Assembly (NCBI RefSeq): GCF_002994635.1
Contig: NZ_PVNL01000030.1
Coordinates: forward strand, 186,001-250,000
Length of the DNA stretch: 64,000 bases
Source: Enhygromyxa salina
Lineage (GTDB): Bacteria > Myxococcota_A > Polyangia > Nannocystales > Nannocystaceae
Reading direction: 5' to 3'
The translations under genes were made by a program, and so were the position numbers. Below, piece by piece: positions 52,569 through 62,400 of the stretch (its first letter is position 1; each line of letters starts with the position of its first letter). A model generated the notes under the pieces. It was not told the origin of the DNA. It was given only the letters and a program-made list of their open reading frames with translations, and made no database searches.

Positions 52569-53456
52569 ATGACCGAGACGACGCCGAAGCCCGAGCCCGT
52601 TCACTACGTGTTCCCCGACACGGGCGAGACGGTCCAGCGCGACCACGCCAACTACTACATTGGCGCGCCGATCGGCCAGGGCTACTACGGGATCGTCTAC
52701 GACTGCACCGACGACTGGGGCAACGAGCTCGTCGCGAAGGTGCTCAAGCCGATGGGGTCGTTTCAAGAGGTCGCGGATCGCTGGCAGCGTGAGGCCGCCG
52801 TGCTCACGACCATGCGGCACCCCAGCATTACCTATATCCACGACGCGTTCGTCTATCACAACCTGTTCTATCTGATCATCGAGAAGTGCCTGTATCCGCT
52901 CTCGGCCGAGCTGCACGTTGCGAGTGAGCTGTGGCTCCCACAGATGGCCCGGGACCTGCTGCAGGCCACCGCTTACATCCATCGGGCCGGCTGGGTGCAC
53001 AAGGACATCCACGTCGGCAACGTGTTCGTGAGCGCGACCAAGGATCCCTTCGACGAAGCCCGCGAGCCGGTGATCGGCTTCAAGCTCGGCGACTTTGGCA
53101 TCTCGCGCATGGAGGGCAGCATTCGGCCGCACGGGTCCGAGCTCGCCCGTTGGATGCTGCCGCCCGAGGCGATCGACCCCGCCAAGTTCGGGCCGATCGA
53201 TCGCCGGGTCGACATCTATCACGCGGCGCTCACCTTCATGTGCGTGGTGTATGGGCAGATCCTCCGGTTCAACCGCGAGCAGATCCTCGCTGGCGAGCCG
53301 CAGCGGCTCGCACGCTCGCTCGACTCGATCTACGGGCCACCTTTGGCGCGGGCGCTCAACCCTTGCGCGGCCGAGCGCACCCCGACGGCGCTCGAGTTCT
53401 GGCGTGACATTCACGCGGTGATCACCGCGGCCGGCGTCCGCGCGGAGATCGGGTAG
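52569..53456 (+). CDS. Cytoplasmic Ser/Thr kinase-fold protein (HKD variant)
   Basis: 295 residues with no membrane segment, almost only a kinase domain: glycine loop GQGYYG, Lys57, catalytic loop HKDIHVGN at 144-151, DFG at 175-177. The Arg of HRD is Lys, and the catalytic-loop Lys is His (DIH). The activation segment lacks the usual G-T/S-x-x-Y-x-(A/S)-P-E and reads ARWMLPPEA. It is therefore a divergent kinase or kinase-like protein. It is 10 bases upstream of a Pro-rich membrane protein, the same partnership as in the 31-37 kb operon. Confidence 0.85.
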   Translation: MTETTPKPEPVHYVFPDTGETVQRDHANYYIGAPIGQGYYGIVYDCTDDWGNELVAKVLKPMGSFQEVADRWQREAAVLTTMRHPSITYIHDAFVYHNLFYLIIEKCLYPLSAELHVASELWLPQMARDLLQATAYIHRAGWVHKDIHVGNVFVSATKDPFDEAREPVIGFKLGDFGISRMEGSIRPHGSELARWMLPPEAIDPAKFGPIDRRVDIYHAALTFMCVVYGQILRFNREQILAGEPQRLARSLDSIYGPPLARALNPCAAERTPTALEFWRDIHAVITAAGVRAEIG

Positions 53457-53466
53457 CATCGCGGGC

Positions 53467-54294
53467 ATGTTCGCGTGGGGGCTCGCAGTGCTGCTCGCTG
53501 GCGCGTTCACGGCCGGGCCGGGGGCGACCGACGAGAGCGTGATCTACGAGCCCGCGCCGGGTGATCCGGTGAGCGAGCCGCCGACCCCGAGCGAGCCGAG
53601 CGAGCCGCCGACCCCGGGCGCCCTGGGCGACCCGGTCGCGCCGATCGAGATCACCCCGCCACCCGAGCGCCCACCGCCCGAGCCCGAGCTCCCGGCCGAC
53701 GCGGTCACGGACCCGTGGGACACCGTCCTGCAGCCACCGCCGCTTCCTCCACCGCCGCCGCCGCCCGACGGCGCGGGTCGGCTGGTAGGCGGCAGCCTGA
53801 CGATCGCGCTGGGATTGGCGGCTGGCTCGGCGGTGGTCGTGGAAGCTGCGCGGGCCGACGGCAACCCGCAGTTCGTCGCGTCGACCTTCGTGCCCCTTGG
53901 GCTCGGCTGCATCGGCGTGGGCACCTACCTGCTCATTCGCGGGGCCAAGGCGCGGGCCAATTTCAACGAGTGGAAGGCATACACCCAGGCGAGGTCGCGC
54001 CCGACTGGCAACGGACTGCTCGTCGCCGGGACCATGAGCTTCGTGATCGGCGGGGTCACGCTGATCACGGCGGGGGTCCAGGCCGGCGAGCCGGGGGCGC
54101 TCGATCGTCCATTGGCGCCAACCCTGTTTGGGATCGGTGCGGCTGGGGTCGGCTTTGGTGTCGGCGGTGTAGCGGCGGGGATGATCCGGCGTGACCGCTA
54201 TCGAAGCTGGCGGCAGTCGACCTTCCTGAGCGTCTTGCCCACGGTCGCGCCGACGCGTGGCGGGGTCAGCCTCGGCGTCGCCGGACGGTTCTAG
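53467..54294 (+). CDS. Membrane protein with Pro-rich region, four hydrophobic helices and C-terminal Phe
   Basis: 275 residues. Signal peptide FAWGLAVLLAGAFTAG. Residues 30-100 are very rich in Pro, Glu, Ser and Thr (EPPTPSEPSEPPTPG, PPPLPPPPPPPDGAG). Hydrophobic segments: RLVGGSLTIALGLAAGSAVV, FVPLGLGCIGVGTYLLIRG, GLLVAGTMSFVIGGVTLITA and FGIGAAGVGFGVGGVAAGM. It ends VSLGVAGRF, like SPAGLRF and AGLGVIGKF in the operon proteins at 31-34 kb. Role unknown; 10 bases after the kinase, so probably co-transcribed. Confidence 0.75.
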   Translation: MFAWGLAVLLAGAFTAGPGATDESVIYEPAPGDPVSEPPTPSEPSEPPTPGALGDPVAPIEITPPPERPPPEPELPADAVTDPWDTVLQPPPLPPPPPPPDGAGRLVGGSLTIALGLAAGSAVVVEAARADGNPQFVASTFVPLGLGCIGVGTYLLIRGAKARANFNEWKAYTQARSRPTGNGLLVAGTMSFVIGGVTLITAGVQAGEPGALDRPLAPTLFGIGAAGVGFGVGGVAAGMIRRDRYRSWRQSTFLSVLPTVAPTRGGVSLGVAGRF

Positions 54295-54359
54295 ACCTGT
54301 CCCAGGAGGCGCGGGAGCGGACGGTTGCAATCACCGCAGGCCTTTTCTACAAGGGCTCG

Positions 54360-55175
54360 GTGCCCTTCGCTACGGGATCCGGGGAACACCGCGTTCACTT
54401 CAAAGAGTATGGATCGCGCGCAAACCCGACGATCGTGCTGATCCAGGGCCTGGTGCTCGACGGTCGATTCTGGCTGCAGATGCCGACGGAGCTGGCAGCG
54501 GACGCCGAGCTCCCGTGGCACGTGTTGGTGCCCGACAACCGCGGCGTCGGTCAGAGCGACATGCCCAAGCGCCCGTGGACGATGGGTGACATGGCTGACG
54601 ACATCGCGGCGGTGCTCGACGCCACCGGGGTTCGCACGGCCGTGCTCGCGGGCATCTCGATGGGCGGCATGATCGCCCAGCATGTCGCGCTGCGGCACCC
54701 CGAGCGGGTCAGCGGCTTGGTCTTGATGGCGACCACGCCGGGCCTGCCGCACGGCAAGCTGCCCGGGCTGCGGACCTTGGGGGATCTATTTGGTTCGTCG
54801 CTGCTGCGCCGCGGGGAGATCGAGTCGTTCGCCCGCTTGATCCTGCCCGACGCCGAGCTGCCCAACGCGCGCGAGCTGCTGTCCGGGTGGTTTCAGCTGA
54901 TGCGCGAACAGGCACCGACGCGGCGGACCTTTCTGTGTCAGATGGGAGCGATCGGCACGCACTCGACGGGGAGTCGCCTGCGGCAGATCAGCGCGCCTGC
55001 GCAGATCGTGACGGGTGACGAAGATCGCCTGGTGCCAGCCCGCAATAGTGAGATTCTCGCGGCAAAGATCCGCCGATCTCGGCTCGAGGTATTGCCGGGG
55101 GTGGCGCATGGGATCCCGCTGATGGATCGGCTGGTGGTGCGCCGCAATGCCGCGCTGCTGCGACCGAGCGGCTGA
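54360..55175 (+). CDS. Alpha/beta-hydrolase
   Basis: 271 residues from GTG 54360. Core pattern: TIVLIQGLVLDGRFW (oxyanion region), VLVPDNRGVGQSD, nucleophile elbow AGISMGGMIA, acid in IVTGDEDRLVPARN and His in PGVAHGIPLM. This is a typical cytoplasmic alpha/beta-hydrolase such as an esterase, lactonase or haloperoxidase-like enzyme. No substrate is evident from context. Confidence 0.9.
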   Translation: MPFATGSGEHRVHFKEYGSRANPTIVLIQGLVLDGRFWLQMPTELAADAELPWHVLVPDNRGVGQSDMPKRPWTMGDMADDIAAVLDATGVRTAVLAGISMGGMIAQHVALRHPERVSGLVLMATTPGLPHGKLPGLRTLGDLFGSSLLRRGEIESFARLILPDAELPNARELLSGWFQLMREQAPTRRTFLCQMGAIGTHSTGSRLRQISAPAQIVTGDEDRLVPARNSEILAAKIRRSRLEVLPGVAHGIPLMDRLVVRRNAALLRPSG

Positions 55176-55199
55176 GCCGGCCGCGGCCCCCCGGTGCAC

Positions 55200-55673
55200 T
55201 CATTGTGGTTCGGTCTCGACGAAGCCGCGGACCAGGTCCATGACCGACACGATACCGACGAGCACGTGCTTGTCGTCGGTCACCAGCAGCCGATGGACCG
55301 CCTTGGACACCATCACCCGACCGGCCTCCACAATGCTCTGATCGGGTCCGATGCGCAGCACGCTGGGGGTCATGACCTCGCGCACGGTGCCGTCGCGGCC
55401 GACCGTGGGGTCGCCAAACTCGAGGGCGTGGCCGTTCTCGAGCGAGTAGTAGTGGGCGTTGCCGACTCCGGCGCCGCGATCGCGATCTGGATCGATGAGG
55501 TCAGAGGCGCTCACGACTCCAACGACCTCGCCGCTTGCATTCACGACTGGCGCCCCGCTGACGCGCTTTTGAGCGAATAATCGGGCAGCCGTCTCGAGGC
55601 TGGTGTCTGGCCCGACCGCAAACACCTTTTGCGTCATCACATCGGAGACCAACGGAACCTGGAGAGGTCGCAT
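55200..55673 (-). CDS. Two-CBS-domain protein
   Basis: 157 residues, one pair of CBS domains (a Bateman module). First: VSDVMTQKVFAVGPDTSLET to VGVVSASDLID; second: VREVMTPSVLRIGPDQSIVE to LVGIVSVMDLVRG. CBS pairs bind adenosine nucleotides or sense ionic strength. Stand-alone copies like this often regulate a partner enzyme; none is adjacent. An insertion between them (about 65-85) carries an HYYSLENGHALEFGDP stretch. Converges with the hydrolase gene. Confidence 0.9.
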   Translation of the reverse strand: MRPLQVPLVSDVMTQKVFAVGPDTSLETAARLFAQKRVSGAPVVNASGEVVGVVSASDLIDPDRDRGAGVGNAHYYSLENGHALEFGDPTVGRDGTVREVMTPSVLRIGPDQSIVEAGRVMVSKAVHRLLVTDDKHVLVGIVSVMDLVRGFVETEPQ

Positions 55674-55769
55674 GTACTCAGCTTAGGAACACGACGGCTG
55701 CGCGCCAGCACGAAAACTTTGCCGGCGATGGTTTTGGCGAGCGCGCCGCTTCGGTTAGGTTCCACCCGC

Positions 55770-57392
<1,623 letters not shown>

Positions 57393-57578
57393 GGGACCTA
57401 TGACTATAGGTCCGTCTAGTGGCGCGATGCCAGCGCGTGGGTCTGAGTGCGCACGTTCTTGCGATTCACTCTCGGCAATTCAACTACCCACATGTCCGAC
57501 ACAGTGAGCGTATTTTCAATCGGTCGTGACCGAAAAGAGTCGTATGCCGAATAGGTATTGGGTGATAGGTTCCCGCCT

Positions 57579-58208
57579 GTGAACCTCCGAGCTTCTTCGT
57601 CGAAAGTCGTGCTCACTGTCTCTGGTCTGGCGATCGCGGGCCTGGTGTGCGTAGTCGCAGCCACCCCCGACGTGCAGGCCAAGGGGAGCGGAAAAGGGCA
57701 TGGGCATGGGCATGGGCATGGGCACCACGGCAAGGGGCATGGTCACGGTCATGGTCACGGTCATGGTCACGGGCACGGACATCACAAGCATCAGCTCGCG
57801 GTCGACGGGTCGTTTGGTGTCGTCAGCATGGGCCCGCCGAGCTGGGCGAGCCAGGAGACCCCGGACCTGTGCGTGCTGTATCTACCGGCGACCTTCAGCT
57901 TCACCGGGGATCTCGACGGCAGCTTCACCGACTGCGAGTTCTACATCGAGCACTACGGGCCGTGTGACCAGCCGGCGCCGGAGTACTTCGCCAGTGAGGG
58001 GGTCTGGGCTGGTGAGGTGCTCGGTGGCGAGGGTGGCTTCGCGTTTACCTTCGAGGGGGAGATCGACGTGCAGGGCAACGCGCTCGGGGATCTGACCATC
58101 GACGGTGCCTCGGGCACGGGCGAACTCGAGGGGGTCGGCGGCACGATCACCCTCGACGGCGTCACCGGGGTCGGGGGCAGCTACGCCGGTCAGGTCGAGC
58201 TCGAGTAG
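57579..58208 (+). CDS. Exported His/Gly-rich protein, likely metal-binding
   Basis: 209 residues from GTG 57579. Signal peptide VVLTVSGLAIAGLVCVVAAT with cleavage near VQAKG. Residues about 36-70 are alternating Gly and His (GHGHGHGHHGKGHGHGHGHG), encoded by ggcatg and ggtcat repeats at about 57698-57785, a strong nickel, zinc or copper ligand set. The second half (from about 75) is a beta-rich, acidic domain with Gly-rich strands (GVWAGEVLGGEGGFAFTFEG, GVGGTITLDGVTGVGGSYAG). No family recognised. Metal storage or scavenging is inference. Confidence 0.8.
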   Translation: MNLRASSSKVVLTVSGLAIAGLVCVVAATPDVQAKGSGKGHGHGHGHGHHGKGHGHGHGHGHGHGHGHHKHQLAVDGSFGVVSMGPPSWASQETPDLCVLYLPATFSFTGDLDGSFTDCEFYIEHYGPCDQPAPEYFASEGVWAGEVLGGEGGFAFTFEGEIDVQGNALGDLTIDGASGTGELEGVGGTITLDGVTGVGGSYAGQVELE

Positions 58209-58555
58209 TATGAAATGCTGTTGTCTCGCATCGCTGTCATGTCATTGATGATGTCTATCGATAGCTTGACCAAGATCCCGCACTCTGCCTGGCTGTTGTT
58301 GACTGAGGACGTCACAGGTTCTCCGTAGCTACTCCGGCGAGCCGAGCCAAGTGTAGACGCTCGCACCTCACGTTGGCTCCGCAGAGTTCGGTCCGCAGCC
58401 ACACCAGCGGCGGCCCGATGGCCGGTTGTGGGGCAGCCGGGGCGATAGCGCCCGCTCGGCTGGATTCGTCGCGCTACTCGCTGATCGGGGCCCGTGATTG
58501 ACGCGCGGGCCCGGGGGCGCCGATACTCCTATCGAGCCCCTCGGAGACGTCTAGC
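58209..58555. other. Intergenic region before the DUF4242 gene
   Basis: 347 bases without a supported gene. It has a lower GC than its neighbours, a 10-base palindrome ctatcgatag at 58255-58264 and a nested hairpin at 58434-58462 (CAGCCG/CGGCTG enclosing GGGCG/CGCCC with loop ATAG). The second could be a terminator or leader structure. No promoter is recognisable. Confidence 0.45.
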
Positions 58556-58858
58556 ATGCCACAGTACATGACAGTTCATCGCGCGCCTGGTCTGCTGAAG
58601 GAGCAATGGGCCGAGAACGCACCCAGCGTCCACGCTGCCCAGCATGCTCGCTTCGTGCAAGCCTACGTCAACCTCGGGGCGGGCTTCATCTTCACCATCT
58701 ACGAGGCGGACACCCAGGACAAGCTGATTGAGCAGTTCGAGGAACTGGGCCTGCCCTACGACGAGATCCACGAGATCCAGTTCAGCCAGTCGGCCGCGGA
58801 GCTCGAGCAGATGCTCAGGAAGATGGGGAAGCTCAGCGGGGCGGGAAAGGCTGACTGA
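58556..58858 (+). CDS. DUF4242-like small protein
   Basis: 100 residues with the pattern of DUF4242: MPQYMTVHRAPGLLKEQWAE, HAARFVQAYVN-like HAARHARFVQAYVNLGAGFI, then EADTQDKLIEQFEELGLPYD and EIHEIQFSQSA. The fold is a ferredoxin-like dimer; a Streptomyces member (SCO4226) is reported to bind nickel. Three bases before the cupin gene, so they are probably one transcript. Confidence 0.78.
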   Translation: MPQYMTVHRAPGLLKEQWAENAPSVHAAQHARFVQAYVNLGAGFIFTIYEADTQDKLIEQFEELGLPYDEIHEIQFSQSAAELEQMLRKMGKLSGAGKAD

Positions 58859-58861
58859 GCC

Positions 58862-59413
58862 ATGCCGCTCCCGCGCAAGAAGACCTTCTTCGTGTTCAAG
58901 GAGGCGCCCAAGCTCGGGCCCTACGACGAGCGCCCGATGCTGCCGGACGCCATCCAGACCCAGGTCTGTCTCAGTCGCAACGACCGCGAGCAGCCCTTCT
59001 ACTTGATCTGCGAGAAGGACACGCTGCTCGCGGTGTTCTCGGGCACGAGCAAGGTCGAGTTCAAGGACACGGGGGTCAAGCACTTCATGCTCGAGCCCGG
59101 CGACCATGTGTACGTGCCCGCAGGGGCGCCCACGCGGCTGGCGGCGGTGACCGAGTCGGTGATCATGCGCTACAAGGCCAGCGAGCCCGGGCTCGAGGGC
59201 GTCGCCTGGTACTGCGAGTCGTGCGGCAACGAGCTCTATCGGCACGTGTTCGACACCGCACAGACCTACCCGCAAGAGGGGTATCTCAGCGGGTGCGAGT
59301 CGTTCAACGAGCGCGAGGCGCAGCGCAGCTGCCAGCGCTGCGGTGAGCTTCACCCACCCGTCGATCTGGCGCCCTACCGGTGGGCCGAGCTGGCCACCCA
59401 GCTGCGGGCCTGA
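58862..59413 (+). CDS. 3-hydroxyanthranilate 3,4-dioxygenase-like cupin without the iron ligands
   Basis: 183 residues. The C-terminal third has the rubredoxin-like metal site of bacterial 3-hydroxyanthranilate dioxygenases, WYCESCGNELY and CQRCGELHPP (Cys118, 121, 157, 160). The cupin core aligns through FYLICEKDTLLAVF and LEPGDHVYVPAGAPTRL. But the three iron ligands (His, Glu, His) that bind the substrate iron fall at Ser38, Gln44 and Thr91, so the enzyme should be inactive in the known reaction. It may bind a different ligand or act with the DUF4242 protein. The alignment was done by eye. Confidence 0.72.
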   Translation: MPLPRKKTFFVFKEAPKLGPYDERPMLPDAIQTQVCLSRNDREQPFYLICEKDTLLAVFSGTSKVEFKDTGVKHFMLEPGDHVYVPAGAPTRLAAVTESVIMRYKASEPGLEGVAWYCESCGNELYRHVFDTAQTYPQEGYLSGCESFNEREAQRSCQRCGELHPPVDLAPYRWAELATQLRA

Positions 59414-59418
59414 TCTAT

Positions 59419-62400
59419 CTAGCTGTCCGTCAGGGCGTCGTCGGTCAGGGCGGGGAGCTCGACCAGGAACCGGGTGCCCTCGCCGATCTTGGTCTCGACC
59501 AACAGCTCGCCGCCGTGGTCCTTGATGATGCCGTGGGACACGGCGAGGCCCAGGCCAGTCCCCTGCGATCGATCCTTGGTCGTGAAGAAGGGATCGAAGA
59601 TCCGCGGCAGGACGTCCTCGGGGATCCCGTCCGCGGTGTCGCTGATCGAGACGCGGACCCATCCGGGCCGCTGGGCCCGCTCGACCCGGATGTCGATGCG
59701 CTTGCGAATGTCGTGGGCGCCGTAGCGCTCGTTGAGGGCGTCGCGGGCGTTGGTGATCAGGTTCATCACGACCTGCTGAATGTGCTGGGCGCGGCACCGG
59801 ACCAGCGGGAGGTCCGGGGTGATCTCGACCTCGACCGTGATGTAGTCGCCGCGCAGCAGCGAGCGGACGAGCGAGAGCGTGGCGTCGATGACCTCGCCGA
59901 GCGCCACGGAGTCGACGGCGTCGTCGGCGTGCTGGCGCGAGAAGGCCAGGAGGTTGCGAATGATGCTTGCGACGCGGTTGGACTCGTAGATGATCTCGGT
60001 CGCAAACTCGATCATGACGGCGTCGCTCGAGCTGGCCTGGATCAGATCGGCGTAGTTCATGATGCCCTGGATCGGGTTGTTGATCTCGTGGGCGACCCCG
60101 CTCGCCAGCGTACCCACCGACTCGAGCCGCTGATGTTCTCGAACCTGGGCGTCGAACGCCTGGCGCTCGGCCTCCGCCTGCTTCTGCGCGGTGATGTCGG
60201 TTGCGACGGCGACGGCGTTGCGGTGCACGGTGTCGGTCTCGCTCAGCAGCGTGCGACGGACCTCGATCGGGGCGACGCGCACGGCGTACCAGCGGATCGG
60301 CTCCGCGTGGGGGATGAACTCGAGCTCGAACTCGCGACGCTGGCCGTCGGCGAGCACGCCCTCGACGGCGGCGCGCCAGGTCTTGGCGGACTCGGGCCGG
60401 AGTGAGCCGCCGGCGTCGGCGTCATCACGATCAGCGCGGTCGAGATGATCTTCCTCGCGCTCGTCGAGTCCGGTCAGCGGTCCGCTGTGGTTGCGGAACA
60501 CGATCCGGCCGCGCTCGTCGAGCAGCGCGATCAGGTCCGGGGCGCCATCGACGAGCGACCGCCAGCGAGCTTCGCTGCTGCGCAGCGCGCTGTAGAGCAG
60601 CGCGTTCTCGAGGGTGCTGGCGGCTTGGCCCGTGATCAGCTTGAGGGCCTTGATGCTGGTCGGGCTGAACCCGTGGGTGGTGAGCCGGTTCTCGACCACG
60701 AGCGCGCCGAGCCGCCGCTCGCCCTTGACCAGCGGCAGCGCCAGGACCGAGCGGACGTGCTCGTGCTCGAGGTAGGGATCGCCAGCGAAGCGCTGATCCG
60801 AGCGGGCGTCGTCGAGGACCACGGACTGCCCGCTGCGAACGACGAAGTTGATGAGCATGCTCGGCGCGCGCCCGCCGACATCTCGGAGCAGGGGAGGATC
60901 GGGGAAGATCGTGGTCGATCCGACCGCGGCGGCCTCGGCGACGAGGGTCAGCTCCCTACCTTGCTCGAGGACCAGCAGCCCGTGATCGGCTCCGACGCTG
61001 GTCATCGCGGCGTCGAGCACTCGCCGGATGACCTCGTCGAGGCGGAGGTCCTCGCTGATCGCTCCGACCGTGCGCAGGACCGCGGCGAGGTCCAGCCGCG
61101 GCGTGCTGCCGGACGCCGACGAGCGCTCGTCGTCGACATGCAGACGCTCCTCGAGCATGCGCGGGCTGGAGGCGCGCGCGACTTCTTGCCGACCGCCGAA
61201 CGCCGCGAATGCTCCAGGGTGAGCGCGGAGCAGCTGGTCGAGCTTGGCGTCTGCCCCCCACGCGGCGTAGGCCGCCCACGCTCGCTGCCTGGCGCCGTCG
61301 ACGAGCGAGGTCATCCCCTGCCGCTCGAGCAGGGCCGCGAGCTGCTCCGCCGCGATGCCTTCGATCCAGCGACAGCCACGCTTGCGGGCGCTGGACCAGG
61401 CCCGATCGAGGAGCCGAGCGGCGGCGGCCGGCTGGCCCCTCACGGCGTATCGAAGCCCGCGGGCGAGGTCTAGATAGTGGCCGTAGTTGGCGGGGCTGTG
61501 CTTGGTCCAGCGCTCCAGCCCCCGCAGGCCCTTGCGCGCGCCCGCCTTGGCCAGCGCCGAGGGTGCACCACCAGCGAGCAGTCGGATCGAGTACGCCGCA
61601 CAGGTCAGGACATACGCGCGGGCGACGAACCATGTGTTGAACACGACCTTCTCGACGTCGTGGATGCAGCGAAGGCAGCTGACGAGCGCCGCCGCGTGAT
61701 TACCAAACACCAGCTCGTGCAGGGCCTTGGCGATGAAGCCCACGTAGTAGTTGGAGTGGGCGCCGTCGTGCGCGAGGATCTGCTCGGGATCGAGATCCCA
61801 GACCGACTCGCGGTCGACGGCCTCGTCGGTGTCGGCCTGGGCGCCTCGCAGCGAGAGGCTCAGCCCGCGCAGCATCCAGACCATGACCTTCATCTGGTTG
61901 GGGCACCAGCGCCCGACGTCTCGCGCGACCCGACGGCAGTGGCGGTCGAGCACGCGCAGGTGGGTGCCGACCTCGAGCTGCATGTCGCCGCCGAAGCCTC
62001 CGATGAAGCTGGCCGAGTCGAACTCCCCGGCCTCCAGCGCGGCTGGGTAGCTGGCGTCGAACAGCGCGACGATCTCGGCGAAGCCGCGCCCCCGGTGCAG
62101 CGACATGGCGCCGCCAAGCGCGAGCACCCGCGACAGGGTCTTCGCCGTGGGCTCGGCGCGGGCCAGGTCGCTGGCGAGATCCTGCATGCGAACCGCGTCG
62201 GCGATCTTGCCCAGGCCACCCCCGACCCCGATCGACAGGTCCCCGATCGCCCGGATCATGGTCGAGTGGACGCCGTGGGTGCGGATGAACAGCGGGTGGA
62301 GGCCGATCAGGTACAGGTACAGGCGGTTGTCGACGATGAACGCGGGGTTCTTGACCTGGTCGACGAGGTCGAGCACGGCCGCGCTGCGCTCGTCTTCGCA

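Noticed and set aside
52332..53510. Extension of the small membrane protein frame across the kinase gene
   Set aside because: Region is antisense to the kinase; the start at 52331 is followed by membrane helices.
58190..58402. 70-codon minus-strand frame in the intergenic region
   Set aside because: Low gene-like composition, no motif, no ribosome-binding site.
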